From contig NZ_JACHJU010000002.1 of NCBI RefSeq assembly GCF_014203795.1, positions 620,001 to 684,000 of the forward strand: 64,000 nucleotides of DNA. The letters run 5' to 3'. Shown in pieces: positions 1 to 8,457 of the stretch (position 1 is the first letter of the stretch; each line of letters begins with the position of its first letter). A program made the translations under genes and the position numbers. The notes beneath the pieces are model-generated. The model did no database searches. It was given only the letters and a program-made list of their open reading frames with translations, and had not been told where the DNA came from. This DNA is from Streptosporangium album (GTDB taxonomy: Bacteria; Actinomycetota; Actinomycetes; Streptosporangiales; Streptosporangiaceae).

Positions 1-912
1 CATGTCCAACTCGGCTGTGTAGGTGATACTGGAGGTCACGTGAAGCCCTTGTGTGCGGTGCGGTGGATCCTTCGACAAGACCCACCCCTACCAGGGGCTT
101 CACGCTTTTCTCTACTTGATCACTCCCACGCCCGCCGTGATCGGCTACACACGGTCATCGACCGTTGCTGACAACGTCTCAATGTTCATGTCAGAAGTCG
201 CCGAGCACCGCGGTGTGGGGGTGTATCCGAGTCCGGCTGCTCGCTTATGCCGGAGAGGGGTCCTGCGTCCGTCTGTCTGGACGGAGACTCCGGGTGCTGG
301 ACGCCGGCCAGTTGAGACGCTCTGAGCCTGGTGAGGGAGGAGTCGACACGCCCCTCCGAAAACGCGAGGCGGACACGGCGGAGCACTGGCTCATTCTGAA
401 CGCACGGCGGCGTTCTCTGCGAACGTGACCGAGCCCTCCGCCGAGGTGCGTATGAATTCACCGAGCCGGCGACCCCGTGCCCGCGTGGTCCGGAGGGTGA
501 TCGACCGAGGGCGTCGGGCGCCTTGCCTTCATGACGTGCCACCAATGGTGGCCAGACTGTTGGCGTGATCGGATCGATCGAATTGCCGCATTTAACTGGT
601 AAGAACGCTAACCGTGCCGCGCCCTGATCTCGTGGGGAATGGTGAAATGTGATTCTGTGGAGCCATATCGATTCCGTGTCGATCGGCGAGGGGGTGGGGC
701 ACGACCCCTTCCGCCTGTCATGGATCTGGAAGGTGTGCCGACGCCCCCTAAGACGCTCTACGCGTTTCACGCCAGGCCGACGCCGTGGGGCTCGCGCAGA
801 GCGTCTGTGTGTTCAGGAGCCGAGTGGCCGGTCTCTATCCTGCTCCGACCGGAGCAGAGAGCCGCGACCCCTCAGATTGACCTCCCACCACATGGAGACA
901 GAGGGCGCCCGC
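1..912. other. Region without a convincing gene
   Basis: Short open frames occur on both strands, but none has a recognisable domain, a good ribosome binding site and sensible composition together. The first 110 bases hold an inverted repeat (listed separately) that may mark an old mobile-element end or a terminator. The rest, about 200-900, shows nothing I can name. Its base composition is less coding-like than the flanking genes. It may be degraded sequence downstream of the minus-strand peptide gene at 913-1053. Confidence 0.5.
39..104. repeat. Inverted repeat CGTGAAGCCC / GGGCTTCACG
   Basis: Perfect 10-bp arms lie at 39-48 and 95-104, followed on the plus strand by a pyrimidine run (CTTTTCTCT). 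It could be a terminator for something left of the window or a terminal repeat of a lost insertion sequence. The 46-nt gap between the arms is long for a simple terminator. Confidence 0.35.
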
Positions 913-1053
913 TTAGCCGGGCCATTCCCAGGTGCCCGTCATGGTGGCCGCAGGGGCAGACGGATCGGCAGTGAGGGTCGTAGCATTACCGGTGACGGCA
1001 AATGTGGCCGCGATGAGCACGGCGAGGGCGGACAAAGTGAGGCGTTGACGCAT
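913..1053 (-). CDS. 46-aa putative exported peptide, divergent from HTH-TPR regulator
   Basis: This small gene reads toward the left edge. ATG at 1053 is preceded by ACAGGAG at 8-nt spacing, an excellent ribosome binding site, and the stop is TAA at 913-915. The 46-residue product has Arg2 and Arg4, then a hydrophobic stretch (LTLSALAVLIAATFAV), then a small-residue site ending GNA, so it looks like a cleavable signal peptide. The predicted remainder is about 22 residues, rich in Thr, Ala and Pro, ending GTWEWPG. I recognise no family. Its start lies 56 bp from the divergent start of an HTH-TPR regulator, the geometry of RRNPP-type peptide-pheromone systems. That function is inference. Confidence 0.6.
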   Translation of the reverse strand: MRQRLTLSALAVLIAATFAVTGNATTLTADPSAPAATMTGTWEWPG

Positions 1054-1109
1054 GGGGGAGACTCCTGTCCTGGGTGCTGCTGCTCAAGCGATATTTTTCA
1101 AGGGGTAAC

Positions 1110-2402
1110 GTGATCGGTCAAGACTTGGTCGGGCAGCGTATCAAGGCTGTCCGCCGTCAGCGCGGGTTTTCCCAAGCGCAGCTCGCTCATCCGGAATTGT
1201 CTGATAGTTACGTCTCCCTCATCGAGAGTGGTAAGCGCACGCCGACGCCCGCGGTCCTGGAACTCCTGGCCGAGAAGCTTGACTGCTCCCTCACCTATCT
1301 CGTCAACGGTGTGACGGCTGAGCAGATGGAGGAGATCGAGATCGGTCTGCGCTACGCTCAGCTCGCCCTGGACAACGGCGAGGTGGCCGAGGCGCGTGCG
1401 CGGTATGCCGAGCTGCTCGACGACAGCGGTCTCGTGGGTCTGCCCCAGGTGAGACAGGACGCGGAGTACGGCCTTGCGATGGCGACTGAGGCCTGCGGCG
1501 ATCTGGACGAGGCCATCACCCTCTTCAACGGGCTGAGGCAGCATGCGTCGGCGGCCATGGCTCCCGAACGCCATGTCAGCGTCGCCGTCGCGCTCACGCG
1601 CTGCTACCGCGAGCGCAGCGAGCTGAGCCGCGCCGTGCAGATCGCGGAGGACATCCTCGGGGGAGCCGTCCGCCCTGTCTGGAGCGAAGGGCTGATCGAG
1701 CTCGGCACGGCTCTGCTGGCCGCCTACGCCCAGCGTGGAGATCTACTCAGGGCGCACCAGTTCGGCGTCGAACTGCTCGCCGCCGCCGAGCTGGTCGGCA
1801 CCCCACGAGCCGCCGTCCTCGCCCTCTGGGCCGAGGCGATCGTCGCCGTCGAAACAGGTCGGCCTGACGACGCCGTTGCGCTCGCGGACAGGGCTCTCGC
1901 CATCTACTCGGAGAACGGCGAACCACGTGGCGTGGCCAAACTCCGTGTCGACCACACGCAGATCCGGCTGATCGCGAGGCCGGCAGAGGCCGCGATATGC
2001 CGTGACATGCTGACGCGTCTGGAGGGGGAGCTGCAGGAGAGCTCCACCAGTGCGATGCTCAAGATGAGGTGCGCACACCAGTTGACCCGCGCCGAGCTGT
2101 TGCTCGACCATCCCGAGAGGGCCAGGGAGCACATCCAGAGCGTTCTCACCATGGTCGAGGACATGCCGAAGGACCTGCAGACCGAGGCTCACCTGCTGGC
2201 CGGTGAGGCGATGGCCGTGCTCGACCGGTCCGAAGAGGCCTCCCGCGAGCTCACGGCGGTGACCGAACTCCTCGATCAGGCGCCGCCCACCAGGCAGACC
2301 GCTCACATGTGGCTGTCCGCCGCCCAGGTCCTGGAGCGGATCGACGAGCCGGCCCGGAGCGTGGACGCCTACCAACGGGCGCTGGCCTGCGTGGGGCTGT
2401 AG
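1110..2402 (+). CDS. XRE-family HTH regulator with C-terminal TPR array
   Basis: A 430-aa cytoplasmic transcription factor. Residues ~8-60 form an XRE/Cro-type helix-turn-helix (GQRIKAVRRQRGFSQAQL, then SLIESGKRTPTP). The rest, from ~75, is helical repeats with TPR-like spacing (GDLDEAITLF, SELSRAVQIA, GRPDDAVALA, PERAREHIQS). GTG at 1110 is chosen because AAGGGG lies just upstream and the HTH begins at the normal distance; a longer frame back to 1074 would add residues with no ribosome binding site. The layout matches RRNPP regulators (Rap, Rgg, NprR, PlcR, PrgX), whose TPR domains bind secreted peptides. A 46-aa exported peptide gene is divergent across 56 bp. Ligand and targets are unknown. 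Confidence 0.8.
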   Translation: MIGQDLVGQRIKAVRRQRGFSQAQLAHPELSDSYVSLIESGKRTPTPAVLELLAEKLDCSLTYLVNGVTAEQMEEIEIGLRYAQLALDNGEVAEARARYAELLDDSGLVGLPQVRQDAEYGLAMATEACGDLDEAITLFNGLRQHASAAMAPERHVSVAVALTRCYRERSELSRAVQIAEDILGGAVRPVWSEGLIELGTALLAAYAQRGDLLRAHQFGVELLAAAELVGTPRAAVLALWAEAIVAVETGRPDDAVALADRALAIYSENGEPRGVAKLRVDHTQIRLIARPAEAAICRDMLTRLEGELQESSTSAMLKMRCAHQLTRAELLLDHPERAREHIQSVLTMVEDMPKDLQTEAHLLAGEAMAVLDRSEEASRELTAVTELLDQAPPTRQTAHMWLSAAQVLERIDEPARSVDAYQRALACVGL

Positions 2403-2456
2403 ACCGGGACGGGGAGGTCAGGACCGCGTTAGGGCGTCGGTAGCCTTGGAGGTGCC

Positions 2457-3035
2457 ATGAAGACTTCCCCAGTCGCGGTCGTTCTCGCGCTTCTCGCCGT
2501 CCTCGTCCTCGGCACGGCCTTCGCCTCACCCGCCCTCGCCCACGACACGCTCAAAAGCAGCACCCCTGCCAAAGGCGCCAAGGTCGAGGGCCTGAAGCAG
2601 GTGAAGCTGACGTTCAGCGCCACGGTGCGGTTCCCAAACGTCGTCGTGCACACCAAGGACAACGCCGCCCACCAGGACGGCAAGCCCGTCGTCGACGGCC
2701 CGGTGGTCATCCAGAAGCTCAAGGACGACCTGCCGCCCGGCGAATACGTCATCGCCTACCGGGTGGTGTCCTCCGACGGCCACCCGATCGAGGGGGAGAT
2801 CCCCTTCACTCTCGTCGGCCAGGAGTCCCCGTCCCCGTCGGAGTCCGCCTCCGTGGTGCCCGCCGAGAGCGCCACGCTCACGGCCACGGCCGCCCCGGCC
2901 CCTGTCGCCCAGGCACAGGACCAGTCCGAGACCTCCGGTGGCGGCGTGCCCGGCTGGGCGTGGCTCGTCGTCGGCGGCCTGCTCGGTGTCGGCATCGGCC
3001 TGTTCTTCAGCATGAGGAAAAAGAAGCAGCCGTGA
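2457..3035 (+). CDS. copC: CopC-domain copper resistance protein, membrane anchored
   Basis: A 192-aa exported protein. Residues 1-28 are a signal peptide ending ALA, so the mature protein starts with His29, the N-terminal His that CopC/YcnJ-type domains use to bind Cu(II). The downstream SSDGHPIEGEIPFTL stretch carries the conserved Asp-Gly-His copper ligand motif. A Ser/Pro/Thr/Ala-rich linker (~125-160) leads to one C-terminal membrane helix and a Lys-rich tail (RKKKQP), anchoring the domain outside the membrane. GGAGG precedes ATG 2457. The stop overlaps the GTG start of the CopD/CtaG gene (GTGA), implying translational coupling. It probably delivers copper to the downstream importer and oxidase assembly factor. 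Confidence 0.9.
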   Translation: MKTSPVAVVLALLAVLVLGTAFASPALAHDTLKSSTPAKGAKVEGLKQVKLTFSATVRFPNVVVHTKDNAAHQDGKPVVDGPVVIQKLKDDLPPGEYVIAYRVVSSDGHPIEGEIPFTLVGQESPSPSESASVVPAESATLTATAAPAPVAQAQDQSETSGGGVPGWAWLVVGGLLGVGIGLFFSMRKKKQP

Positions 3036-5065
3036 GCATCCAGGAGCCGGTCGCCCAGGAGGCGCGGACGGGGAACGGCCGGACGTTGAAGATCGCGCTC
3101 GCGGCCGCGGTCGCGGCCGTGGCCGCCCTGGTGGTCGCCATGATCGCCGGAGGCGCCGCGTTCCCGCGCATCATCCCCGGTCTGCCCGACGAGGGCACGT
3201 TCACCCGCTGGGGACTGCCGCTGTCCAAGCTGGCGATGGACGTGGCGGGCGTGTTCACCGTGGGCGCGCTGCTGGCCGCCGCGGTCTTCCTCCCCAGCGA
3301 CAAGGGCCTGCTCGGCAAGCCCGCCCTCGCCTACGTCAGGGCCGCTTCGTGGGCCGCCCTCGCCTGGGCCGTGGCGGCGGCCGCGACGATGGTGTTCAGC
3401 CTGTCGGAGGTGCTCGGCCTGCCCGTCGCCGACGTGCTCGGCGGTGACGAGCTCACCAGCTTCGCCAGCCAGGTGTCCCAGGGCATCGCGCTGACTCTGG
3501 TCGTGCTGTTCGGGGTGGCGATCGCGCTGTTCGCCCGGGGAGCGATCACCGTCGGCGCGGCCGGCGGCCTGCTCGTGCTCGCCCTGGCGACCCTGCTGCC
3601 TCCCGCGCTGACCGGGCACTCCTCCTCCTCGCCCAACCACGACCTGGCCACCACCGGCGTCGCCATCCACCTGATGGTCCTCGCGCTCTGGGTGGGCGGG
3701 CTCGCCGTCCTGTGTTTCCACGCGCTGCGCCGGCAGCCGCAGCTGGAGTCCGCCGCCACCCGGTTCTCCGCGATGGCACTGTGGTGCTTCGTCGCCGTCG
3801 GCCTCTCAGGGCTGTTCAGCGTCGTCGCCCGGCTGACCTCGGTGTCGGAGCTCTTCACCTCCGCCTACGGTGTGCTGCTGCTGGCCAAGACCGCCGCGTT
3901 CGCGGGGCTCGGCGCCATCGGCTGGTGGCACAGGAAGCGGACCCTGCCGCGGCTCGCCGCCGGCGGGCCGGGTGCCTTCGTCCGGTTCGCCTCCTGCGAG
4001 ATCATCGTCATGCTGGCGACCGTCGGTCTGGCCGTCGCCCTCTCCCGCACCGCCCCGCCCGAGGCGGTCCTCCCCGCCGACCGGGCCTTCGAACTGCTCG
4101 GCTACTCCATGCCGCCGGAGATCTCGCCGGGGGGTCTGGCCACCCTGTGGTGGTTCGACCTGTTCTCCGGCACGCTGATCGCCGTGCTCGGCGGGCTCTA
4201 CCTGGCCGGAGTCGTACGGCTCGCACGGCGCGGCGACTCCTGGTCCAAGGGGCGCACCGCGGCATGGTTCACCGGTGTGCTGATCCTGACCATCGCCACC
4301 CAGAGCGGCGTCGCCCGCTACGCCAAGGTGCTGTTCAGCGTGCACATGGCCGAGCACATGACGCTCTCCATGCTGGTGCCGATCTTCCTGGTGCTCGGCG
4401 CCCCCGTGACGCTCGCGCTGCGCGCGCTCAAGCCCGCCGCCCGCCGGGGGGACAGGGGGCCCCGTGAGTGGCTGACCACGATCCTGCACAGCCGGTTCGT
4501 CGCTTTCGTATCCCATCCGGCGATCGCCACCGCGATCTTCATCGTCTCCACCTACGCGCTGTACTTCACCCCGTTGTTCGCCGCCGCGATGGAGGAGCAT
4601 CTCGGCCACATCGCCATGACGGTGCACTTCCTGCTCAGCGGCTCCCTGTTCTTCTGGGTGATCATCGGTGTGGACCCGGCGCCCCACAAGCTGCCCCACG
4701 TGGCCCGGTTGATGGTCCTGTTCGTCACGATGCCCTTCCACGCGTTCTTCGGCATCGCGCTGATGAGCATGGGCACGGTGCTGGCCAGCGAGTGGTACGA
4801 CCAGCTCGGCCGTACCTGGGGCGTCTCCTCGGTCGCCGACCAGCAGACCGGCGGCGCCATCGCCTGGGGGTTCGGCGAGGTCCCGACGCTGATCGTGCTG
4901 CTCGCGCTGGCCTTTCAGTGGTGGCAGGACGACGATCGCAAGGCTCGCCGGGCGGACCGCCGCGCCGACGCCGCCGCTGCCCTCACCGGCGGCACCGGTG
5001 ACGTGCAGCTCGACGCCTACAACGACTATCTGGCCAAGCTCAACAAGCGGGACCGCGCCGAGTAG
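3032..5065 (+). CDS. CopD/CtaG fusion: copper importer and cytochrome c oxidase assembly protein
   Basis: A 677-aa polytopic membrane protein. The N-terminal half is a CopD domain of about eight helices, with conserved His positions such as AIHLMVLALWVGGL. The C-terminal half is a CtaG/Caa3 domain with HMAEHMTLSMLVPIFLVLGAP and a DPAPHKLPHVARL segment carrying the conserved His residues. CopD moves copper across the membrane; CtaG proteins help build the CuB centre of haem-copper oxidases. GTG 3032 is used because it overlaps the copC stop; earlier in-frame starts would lie inside copC. The copC-copD/ctaG pair is common in actinobacteria and suggests copper supply for respiration rather than detoxification. 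Confidence 0.9.
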   Translation: MSIQEPVAQEARTGNGRTLKIALAAAVAAVAALVVAMIAGGAAFPRIIPGLPDEGTFTRWGLPLSKLAMDVAGVFTVGALLAAAVFLPSDKGLLGKPALAYVRAASWAALAWAVAAAATMVFSLSEVLGLPVADVLGGDELTSFASQVSQGIALTLVVLFGVAIALFARGAITVGAAGGLLVLALATLLPPALTGHSSSSPNHDLATTGVAIHLMVLALWVGGLAVLCFHALRRQPQLESAATRFSAMALWCFVAVGLSGLFSVVARLTSVSELFTSAYGVLLLAKTAAFAGLGAIGWWHRKRTLPRLAAGGPGAFVRFASCEIIVMLATVGLAVALSRTAPPEAVLPADRAFELLGYSMPPEISPGGLATLWWFDLFSGTLIAVLGGLYLAGVVRLARRGDSWSKGRTAAWFTGVLILTIATQSGVARYAKVLFSVHMAEHMTLSMLVPIFLVLGAPVTLALRALKPAARRGDRGPREWLTTILHSRFVAFVSHPAIATAIFIVSTYALYFTPLFAAAMEEHLGHIAMTVHFLLSGSLFFWVIIGVDPAPHKLPHVARLMVLFVTMPFHAFFGIALMSMGTVLASEWYDQLGRTWGVSSVADQQTGGAIAWGFGEVPTLIVLLALAFQWWQDDDRKARRADRRADAAAALTGGTGDVQLDAYNDYLAKLNKRDRAE

Positions 5066-5258
5066 CCGAGCAGGTGCGGGATTATCATCTTTATCCCCCC
5101 TTTTCGACCCCTCCGGTAGGCTGGCTGGTGGGGGGTTTGGACATCACCGTAAGTGGGTGCGGCATCTGATCGTTGCGCGCCACACCTGGTCATCCGCACC
5201 AGCCACACGCTGAGTCCGGGGGGCCGACGGCTCCCATGTGCATGGGAAAGGTCGAGCA

Positions 5259-5681
5259 GTGTCCGAGGAAGTGCGCATGCGTGGGAGGCGGAGCGGTAGT
5301 CTCGCCCAGGATCTTGAGGAGCAACTCTCCCGGTGGGCGGAGCGCACCGGAATCGTGGTCGAGATCTGGGCGTTGCCCGGCGGTGACGCCCCTCCCAGGG
5401 TTGCCCGGGCCGTGCTGGCCACGCTGGGCGAGGCGCTCGCCAACGTCGAGCGGCACAGCCACGCCAATGTCGTCTCCATCGCGGTGACGCTGAGCGACAA
5501 CGGGCTGCGCATGACGGTCAGTGACGACGGCGTCGGCTTCTCCGGCCCGGCCACCGGCAGGGGTGTCATCGCCATGCAGGACCACTTCGCCGACCTCCGG
5601 GGCACGCTCACCGTCAACGGTGTCGAGGGGGAGGGCACCACCGTCACAGGGGCGGCGTCCCGGCGGGGCGGCAGGTTCTAG
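5259..5681 (+). CDS. Orphan HATPase domain, NarL-type sensor kinase C-terminus
   Basis: A 140-aa protein consisting almost entirely of a GHKL ATPase domain like the end of NarL/DesK-class kinases: an N-box in LATLGEALANVERHSHA, a G1 motif in SDDGVGFSG and a GVIAMQDHFADLRGTLTV segment. There is no HisKA_3 dimerisation helix with a phospho-acceptor His and no sensor domain, so it cannot be a conventional kinase. It could act in trans, serve as an anti-factor-like ATPase, or be a decayed kinase. GTG 5259 follows AAGG; GTG 5238 is an alternative. No response regulator gene is adjacent. Confidence 0.6.
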   Translation: MSEEVRMRGRRSGSLAQDLEEQLSRWAERTGIVVEIWALPGGDAPPRVARAVLATLGEALANVERHSHANVVSIAVTLSDNGLRMTVSDDGVGFSGPATGRGVIAMQDHFADLRGTLTVNGVEGEGTTVTGAASRRGGRF

Positions 5682-5806
5682 GCGGAGCCGGGAACGGCTG
5701 GAACTCATGGACGGCGCGATGACCGGACCGCAGGCCGCCCGGTGACCCCTCCTGTGACCTTGCCAGAAGGGCGTCCGGCGGGTGACGCCCGTTCGGCGGT
5801 GGGTCG

Positions 5807-6655
5807 CTAGGGGAGCGTCAGGACCTCGTGGCCGGTGTCGGTGACCAGGATGGTGTGCTCGAACTGGGCGGTCCGCTTGCGGTCCTTGGTCACCGCGGTC
5901 CAGTGGTCGGGCCAGATGTCGTAGTCGATGGTGCCCAAGGTCAGCATGGGCTCGATGGTGAACGTCATGCCGGGCTCCAGCGTGACGGCCAGCGCCGGGT
6001 CGTCGTAGTGCGGGACGATCAGGCCGGAGTGGAACGTGGTGCCGATGCCGTGGCCGGTGAAGTCACGGACCACGCCGTAGCCGAACCGTTTGGCGTAGGC
6101 CTCGATGATGCGGCCGACCACATTGAGCTGACGGCCGGGGGCGACGGCTTTGATGGCCCGGTTGGTGGCCTCGAGGGTGCGCTCGACCAGCAGGCGGGAC
6201 TCCTCGTCCACGTCGCCGACCAGGAAGGTGGCGTCGGTGTCGCCGTGCACGCCGCCGATGAAGGCGGTGATGTCGACGTTGACGATGTCGCCGTCGCGCA
6301 GCACCGTGTCGTCCGGGATGCCATGGCAGATCACCTCGTTGATCGAGGTGCACAGCGACTTGGGATAGCCCCGGTAGCCGAGCGTGCTGGGGTAGGCCCC
6401 GTGGTCGCAGAGGAACTCGTGGCCGATCCGGTCGAGCTCGTCGGTGGTGACGCCGGGGGCCACGTGCCTGCCGACCTCTTCGAGCGCCTGGCCGGCCAGC
6501 TTGCCCGCGACCCGCATCCGCTCGATGATCTCGGGCGTCTTGACGTCGGGCTCACCGGTCTTCGGCGATTTCTTCCCGACATACTCCGGCCGCTCGATGC
6601 CGGCGGGGACCTTGCGGAGGGGCGAGATCCGCCCGGGCTGGAGCAGTGTCGTCAT
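5807..6655 (-). CDS. map: Methionine aminopeptidase type I, actinobacterial long form
   Basis: A 282-aa cytosolic metalloprotease removing the initiator Met. The pita-bread core shows the metal ligands in [19 protein letters not shown] (two Asp), [12 protein letters not shown] (His), FTIEPML (Glu) and QFEHTILVT (Glu). The N-terminal ~40 residues, with a Pro-rich SPLRKVPAG segment before RPEYVGK, match the extension of the mycobacterial MapB (Rv2861c) class. ATG 6655 is preferred; a GTG two codons earlier is possible. It appears monocistronic. The extended class is thought to associate with ribosomes. Confidence 0.95.
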   Translation of the reverse strand: MTTLLQPGRISPLRKVPAGIERPEYVGKKSPKTGEPDVKTPEIIERMRVAGKLAGQALEEVGRHVAPGVTTDELDRIGHEFLCDHGAYPSTLGYRGYPKSLCTSINEVICHGIPDDTVLRDGDIVNVDITAFIGGVHGDTDATFLVGDVDEESRLLVERTLEATNRAIKAVAPGRQLNVVGRIIEAYAKRFGYGVVRDFTGHGIGTTFHSGLIVPHYDDPALAVTLEPGMTFTIEPMLTLGTIDYDIWPDHWTAVTKDRKRTAQFEHTILVTDTGHEVLTLP

Positions 6656-6700
6656 GGTCACTCAGTCTAGTTGCGGTTCTCAGTGGGCAGTATTGCCGTC

Positions 6701-6883
6701 ATGAGTGATCGATGGTGGTTCTGTCTCACGCACATGGCGGTCGAGCCCGACGAGGGCTGCCCCAACAAGGACCGGATGGGGCCCTACGAGACCCGGCAGG
6801 CCGCGGCCAACGCGCTGAAGACCGCGGCCGACCGTAACGAGGCGTGGAAGGAGGAGGACAAGTCCTGGGACGGGGACGACTAG
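6701..6883 (+). CDS. Small conserved actinobacterial protein, unknown function
   Basis: A 60-aa acidic protein beginning MSDRWWFCLTHMAVEPDEG, with a Cys-Pro motif and a Lys/Glu/Asp-rich tail. Similar short proteins sit next to map in related actinobacteria as I recall; this is memory, not a search. The two Cys residues (FCLTH and GCPNK) might bind metal. ATG 6701 keeps the Trp-rich start; upstream in-frame starts are possible. It is divergent from map across about 45 bp, so the two probably share a promoter region. Confidence 0.65.
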   Translation: MSDRWWFCLTHMAVEPDEGCPNKDRMGPYETRQAAANALKTAADRNEAWKEEDKSWDGDD

Positions 6884-7076
6884 AAGGCTCTCCCCGGAGG
6901 TCCGGCCGGGTGACTGATGTCTCATGCCGGGGAAGGGCCGGGTGTCGTGACCGCCGATCCCGGAGAGCGCCTCAGGCCCGGGGGGACCCGTCGCCGAGCA
7001 GGCTCTCGCAGGCATGCCAGGCCGGGGCGGCACGACCACGCCCTGTCCCGGGAGGGGGCGGAAGGCCTGAGAGGTC

Positions 7077-7406
7077 CTATCCGTCCACGACCGCGTAGGC
7101 GCGGACAGGGAAGGTACCCATGCCCACGACCATCGGCGGGGCGGCGTGGAAGCGGAATCCCGTGTCGGGGAGCGCCGCCGGGCCGGTCATGTGCTCCACG
7201 ATCGGGATGCCCGCACCGAGCAGGAGCGTGTGCGCGGGACGCTCTCCGTGGTAGGCCGAGTTGATCATCAGGGCGATCGACCCGACGAGATTGAGGACCT
7301 GGTACGGCATGCCGTCCCCGGCCATCCGGGAGGTTGAGACCATGGCGTAGCCGTACAGCATGACGCCGGCGCCGATCCAGCCGAGCGCGTTGAGAAGGAG
7401 GAGCAC
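7077..7406 (-). pseudogene. Chimeric ORF: CBU_0592-like membrane protein head joined to cyclase tail
   Basis: The 109-aa frame joins two unrelated families. Residues 1-57 (NALGWIGAGVMLYGYAMVST through LMINSAYHGERP) look like the first helices of the small CBU_0592-type membrane proteins. Residues ~58-109 (LLGAGIPIVEHMTG, then FRFHAAPPMVVGMGTFPVR) look like the last ~50 residues of a cyclase/arylformamidase-family enzyme. The natural reading is a deletion that removed the end of one gene and nearly all of the next, leaving an in-frame fusion. The cyclase metal-binding motif is absent, so no catalysis is expected. The GTG start at 7406 has a weak ribosome binding site. Confidence 0.6.
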
Positions 7407-7455
7407 CGGATCACACGCCGGGTGCGGAGGTGGGCATGTCCCAATGATCCTGGCT

Positions 7456-7470
7456 CTCTTTTCTAAAGAG
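7456..7470. promoter_or_regulatory. Inverted repeat CTCTTT-TCT-AAAGAG upstream of lysR-type gene
   Basis: Perfect 6-bp arms with a 3-bp spacer sit in the AT-rich intergenic region between the minus-strand chimera and the LysR-type gene starting at 7510. The dyad is a candidate operator, possibly for autoregulation. It could also be a short hairpin terminator. Confidence 0.35.
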
Positions 7471-7509
7471 CAAGTAAAGTCTTCTTAATGTCAACGTAAG
7501 CTTAGCTTT

Positions 7510-8457
7510 ATGGATATCGATCCTCGGCGGCTGCGGATACTGCACGAGGTGGCACGGCGCGGTGGCGTCATGCGCGCGGCCGAGGCGCTGCACCTGACCG
7601 CCTCGGCGGTCTCTCAGCAGCTCGCCCTCCTGGAGCGGGAGGTCGGCCTCGCCCTCGTCGACCGGTCGCAGCGCAGGGTGGCGCTCACCCCGGTCGGCCG
7701 GGTCCTCGCCGGATACGCCGAGCGGATCGAGGAGGAGCTGGCCGAGGCGAAACGGGAGCTGACCCGGTTCGCCGAGCTGCTGGCCGGGCCGGTGACGATC
7801 GCGGCGTTCCCCACGGCCATCCGGCACCTGCTGGTTCCCGCGCTGGGCACGCTGGCCGAACGCCACCCACAGATCAGGCCCCACATCCGGGAGCTGTACG
7901 GCCCGCCCGCACTGCAGGAGCTCCGTCTCGGTGGCATCGATCTGGCCATCACCGAGCAGGATGCCGACAAACCCGTCCCCGCGCGGTCCTCGACCGTCCT
8001 CCACCCCCTTCACGTGGACGAATATCGCATCGTGGCGCCGCCGAGCTGGACCCGGATCCCGCGTGAGGCCGCGGAGCTGGGCGGGGTGCCCTGGGTGGCG
8101 GGACCGGCCGACCAGGCCTGTGGGCACGCGCTGGACCGGCTGGCCACCCTGCACGGCTTCACCCCGCACCGGGCCCACGTGATCGAGGAGTTCCCGCCCG
8201 CCCTCGCTCTGGTCGCGGCGGGGCACGGGGTGGCGATCGTGCCGTCGCTGGCCCTGCTGGAGGTCCCGGCCGGCGAGGTCGTGGTCACCGGCATCACCGG
8301 GGTGGGCGCCCGGCGTCTGGACGCCGTCACCCGCGTCAGCCGCACCCGCTCGGGAGAGCCAGGCCCGGTTCAGGCCGTGGTCATCGCCGCGCTCAGGGAG
8401 GCCGCCGAGGGCCTCGCGGCGCGGCTCGGGGAGCACCGGGAAGGGGTCAGTCGGTGA
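7510..8457 (+). CDS. LysR-family transcriptional regulator
   Basis: A 315-aa regulator. The N-terminal winged HTH (LRILHEVARRGGVMRAAEAL, then SAVSQQLALLEREVGLALVDR) is typical LysR, and residues ~95-300 form the periplasmic-binding-protein-like effector domain (GPVTIAAFPTAIRHLLVPAL). LysR regulators usually control a divergent neighbour; here that neighbour is a deletion chimera ending in a cyclase tail, so the original target may be lost. ATG 7510 follows an AT-rich leader with no strong ribosome binding site. The 3' end overlaps the convergent gene at 8447 by about 10 bp. Confidence 0.88.
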   Translation: MDIDPRRLRILHEVARRGGVMRAAEALHLTASAVSQQLALLEREVGLALVDRSQRRVALTPVGRVLAGYAERIEEELAEAKRELTRFAELLAGPVTIAAFPTAIRHLLVPALGTLAERHPQIRPHIRELYGPPALQELRLGGIDLAITEQDADKPVPARSSTVLHPLHVDEYRIVAPPSWTRIPREAAELGGVPWVAGPADQACGHALDRLATLHGFTPHRAHVIEEFPPALALVAAGHGVAIVPSLALLEVPAGEVVVTGITGVGARRLDAVTRVSRTRSGEPGPVQAVVIAALREAAEGLAARLGEHREGVSR

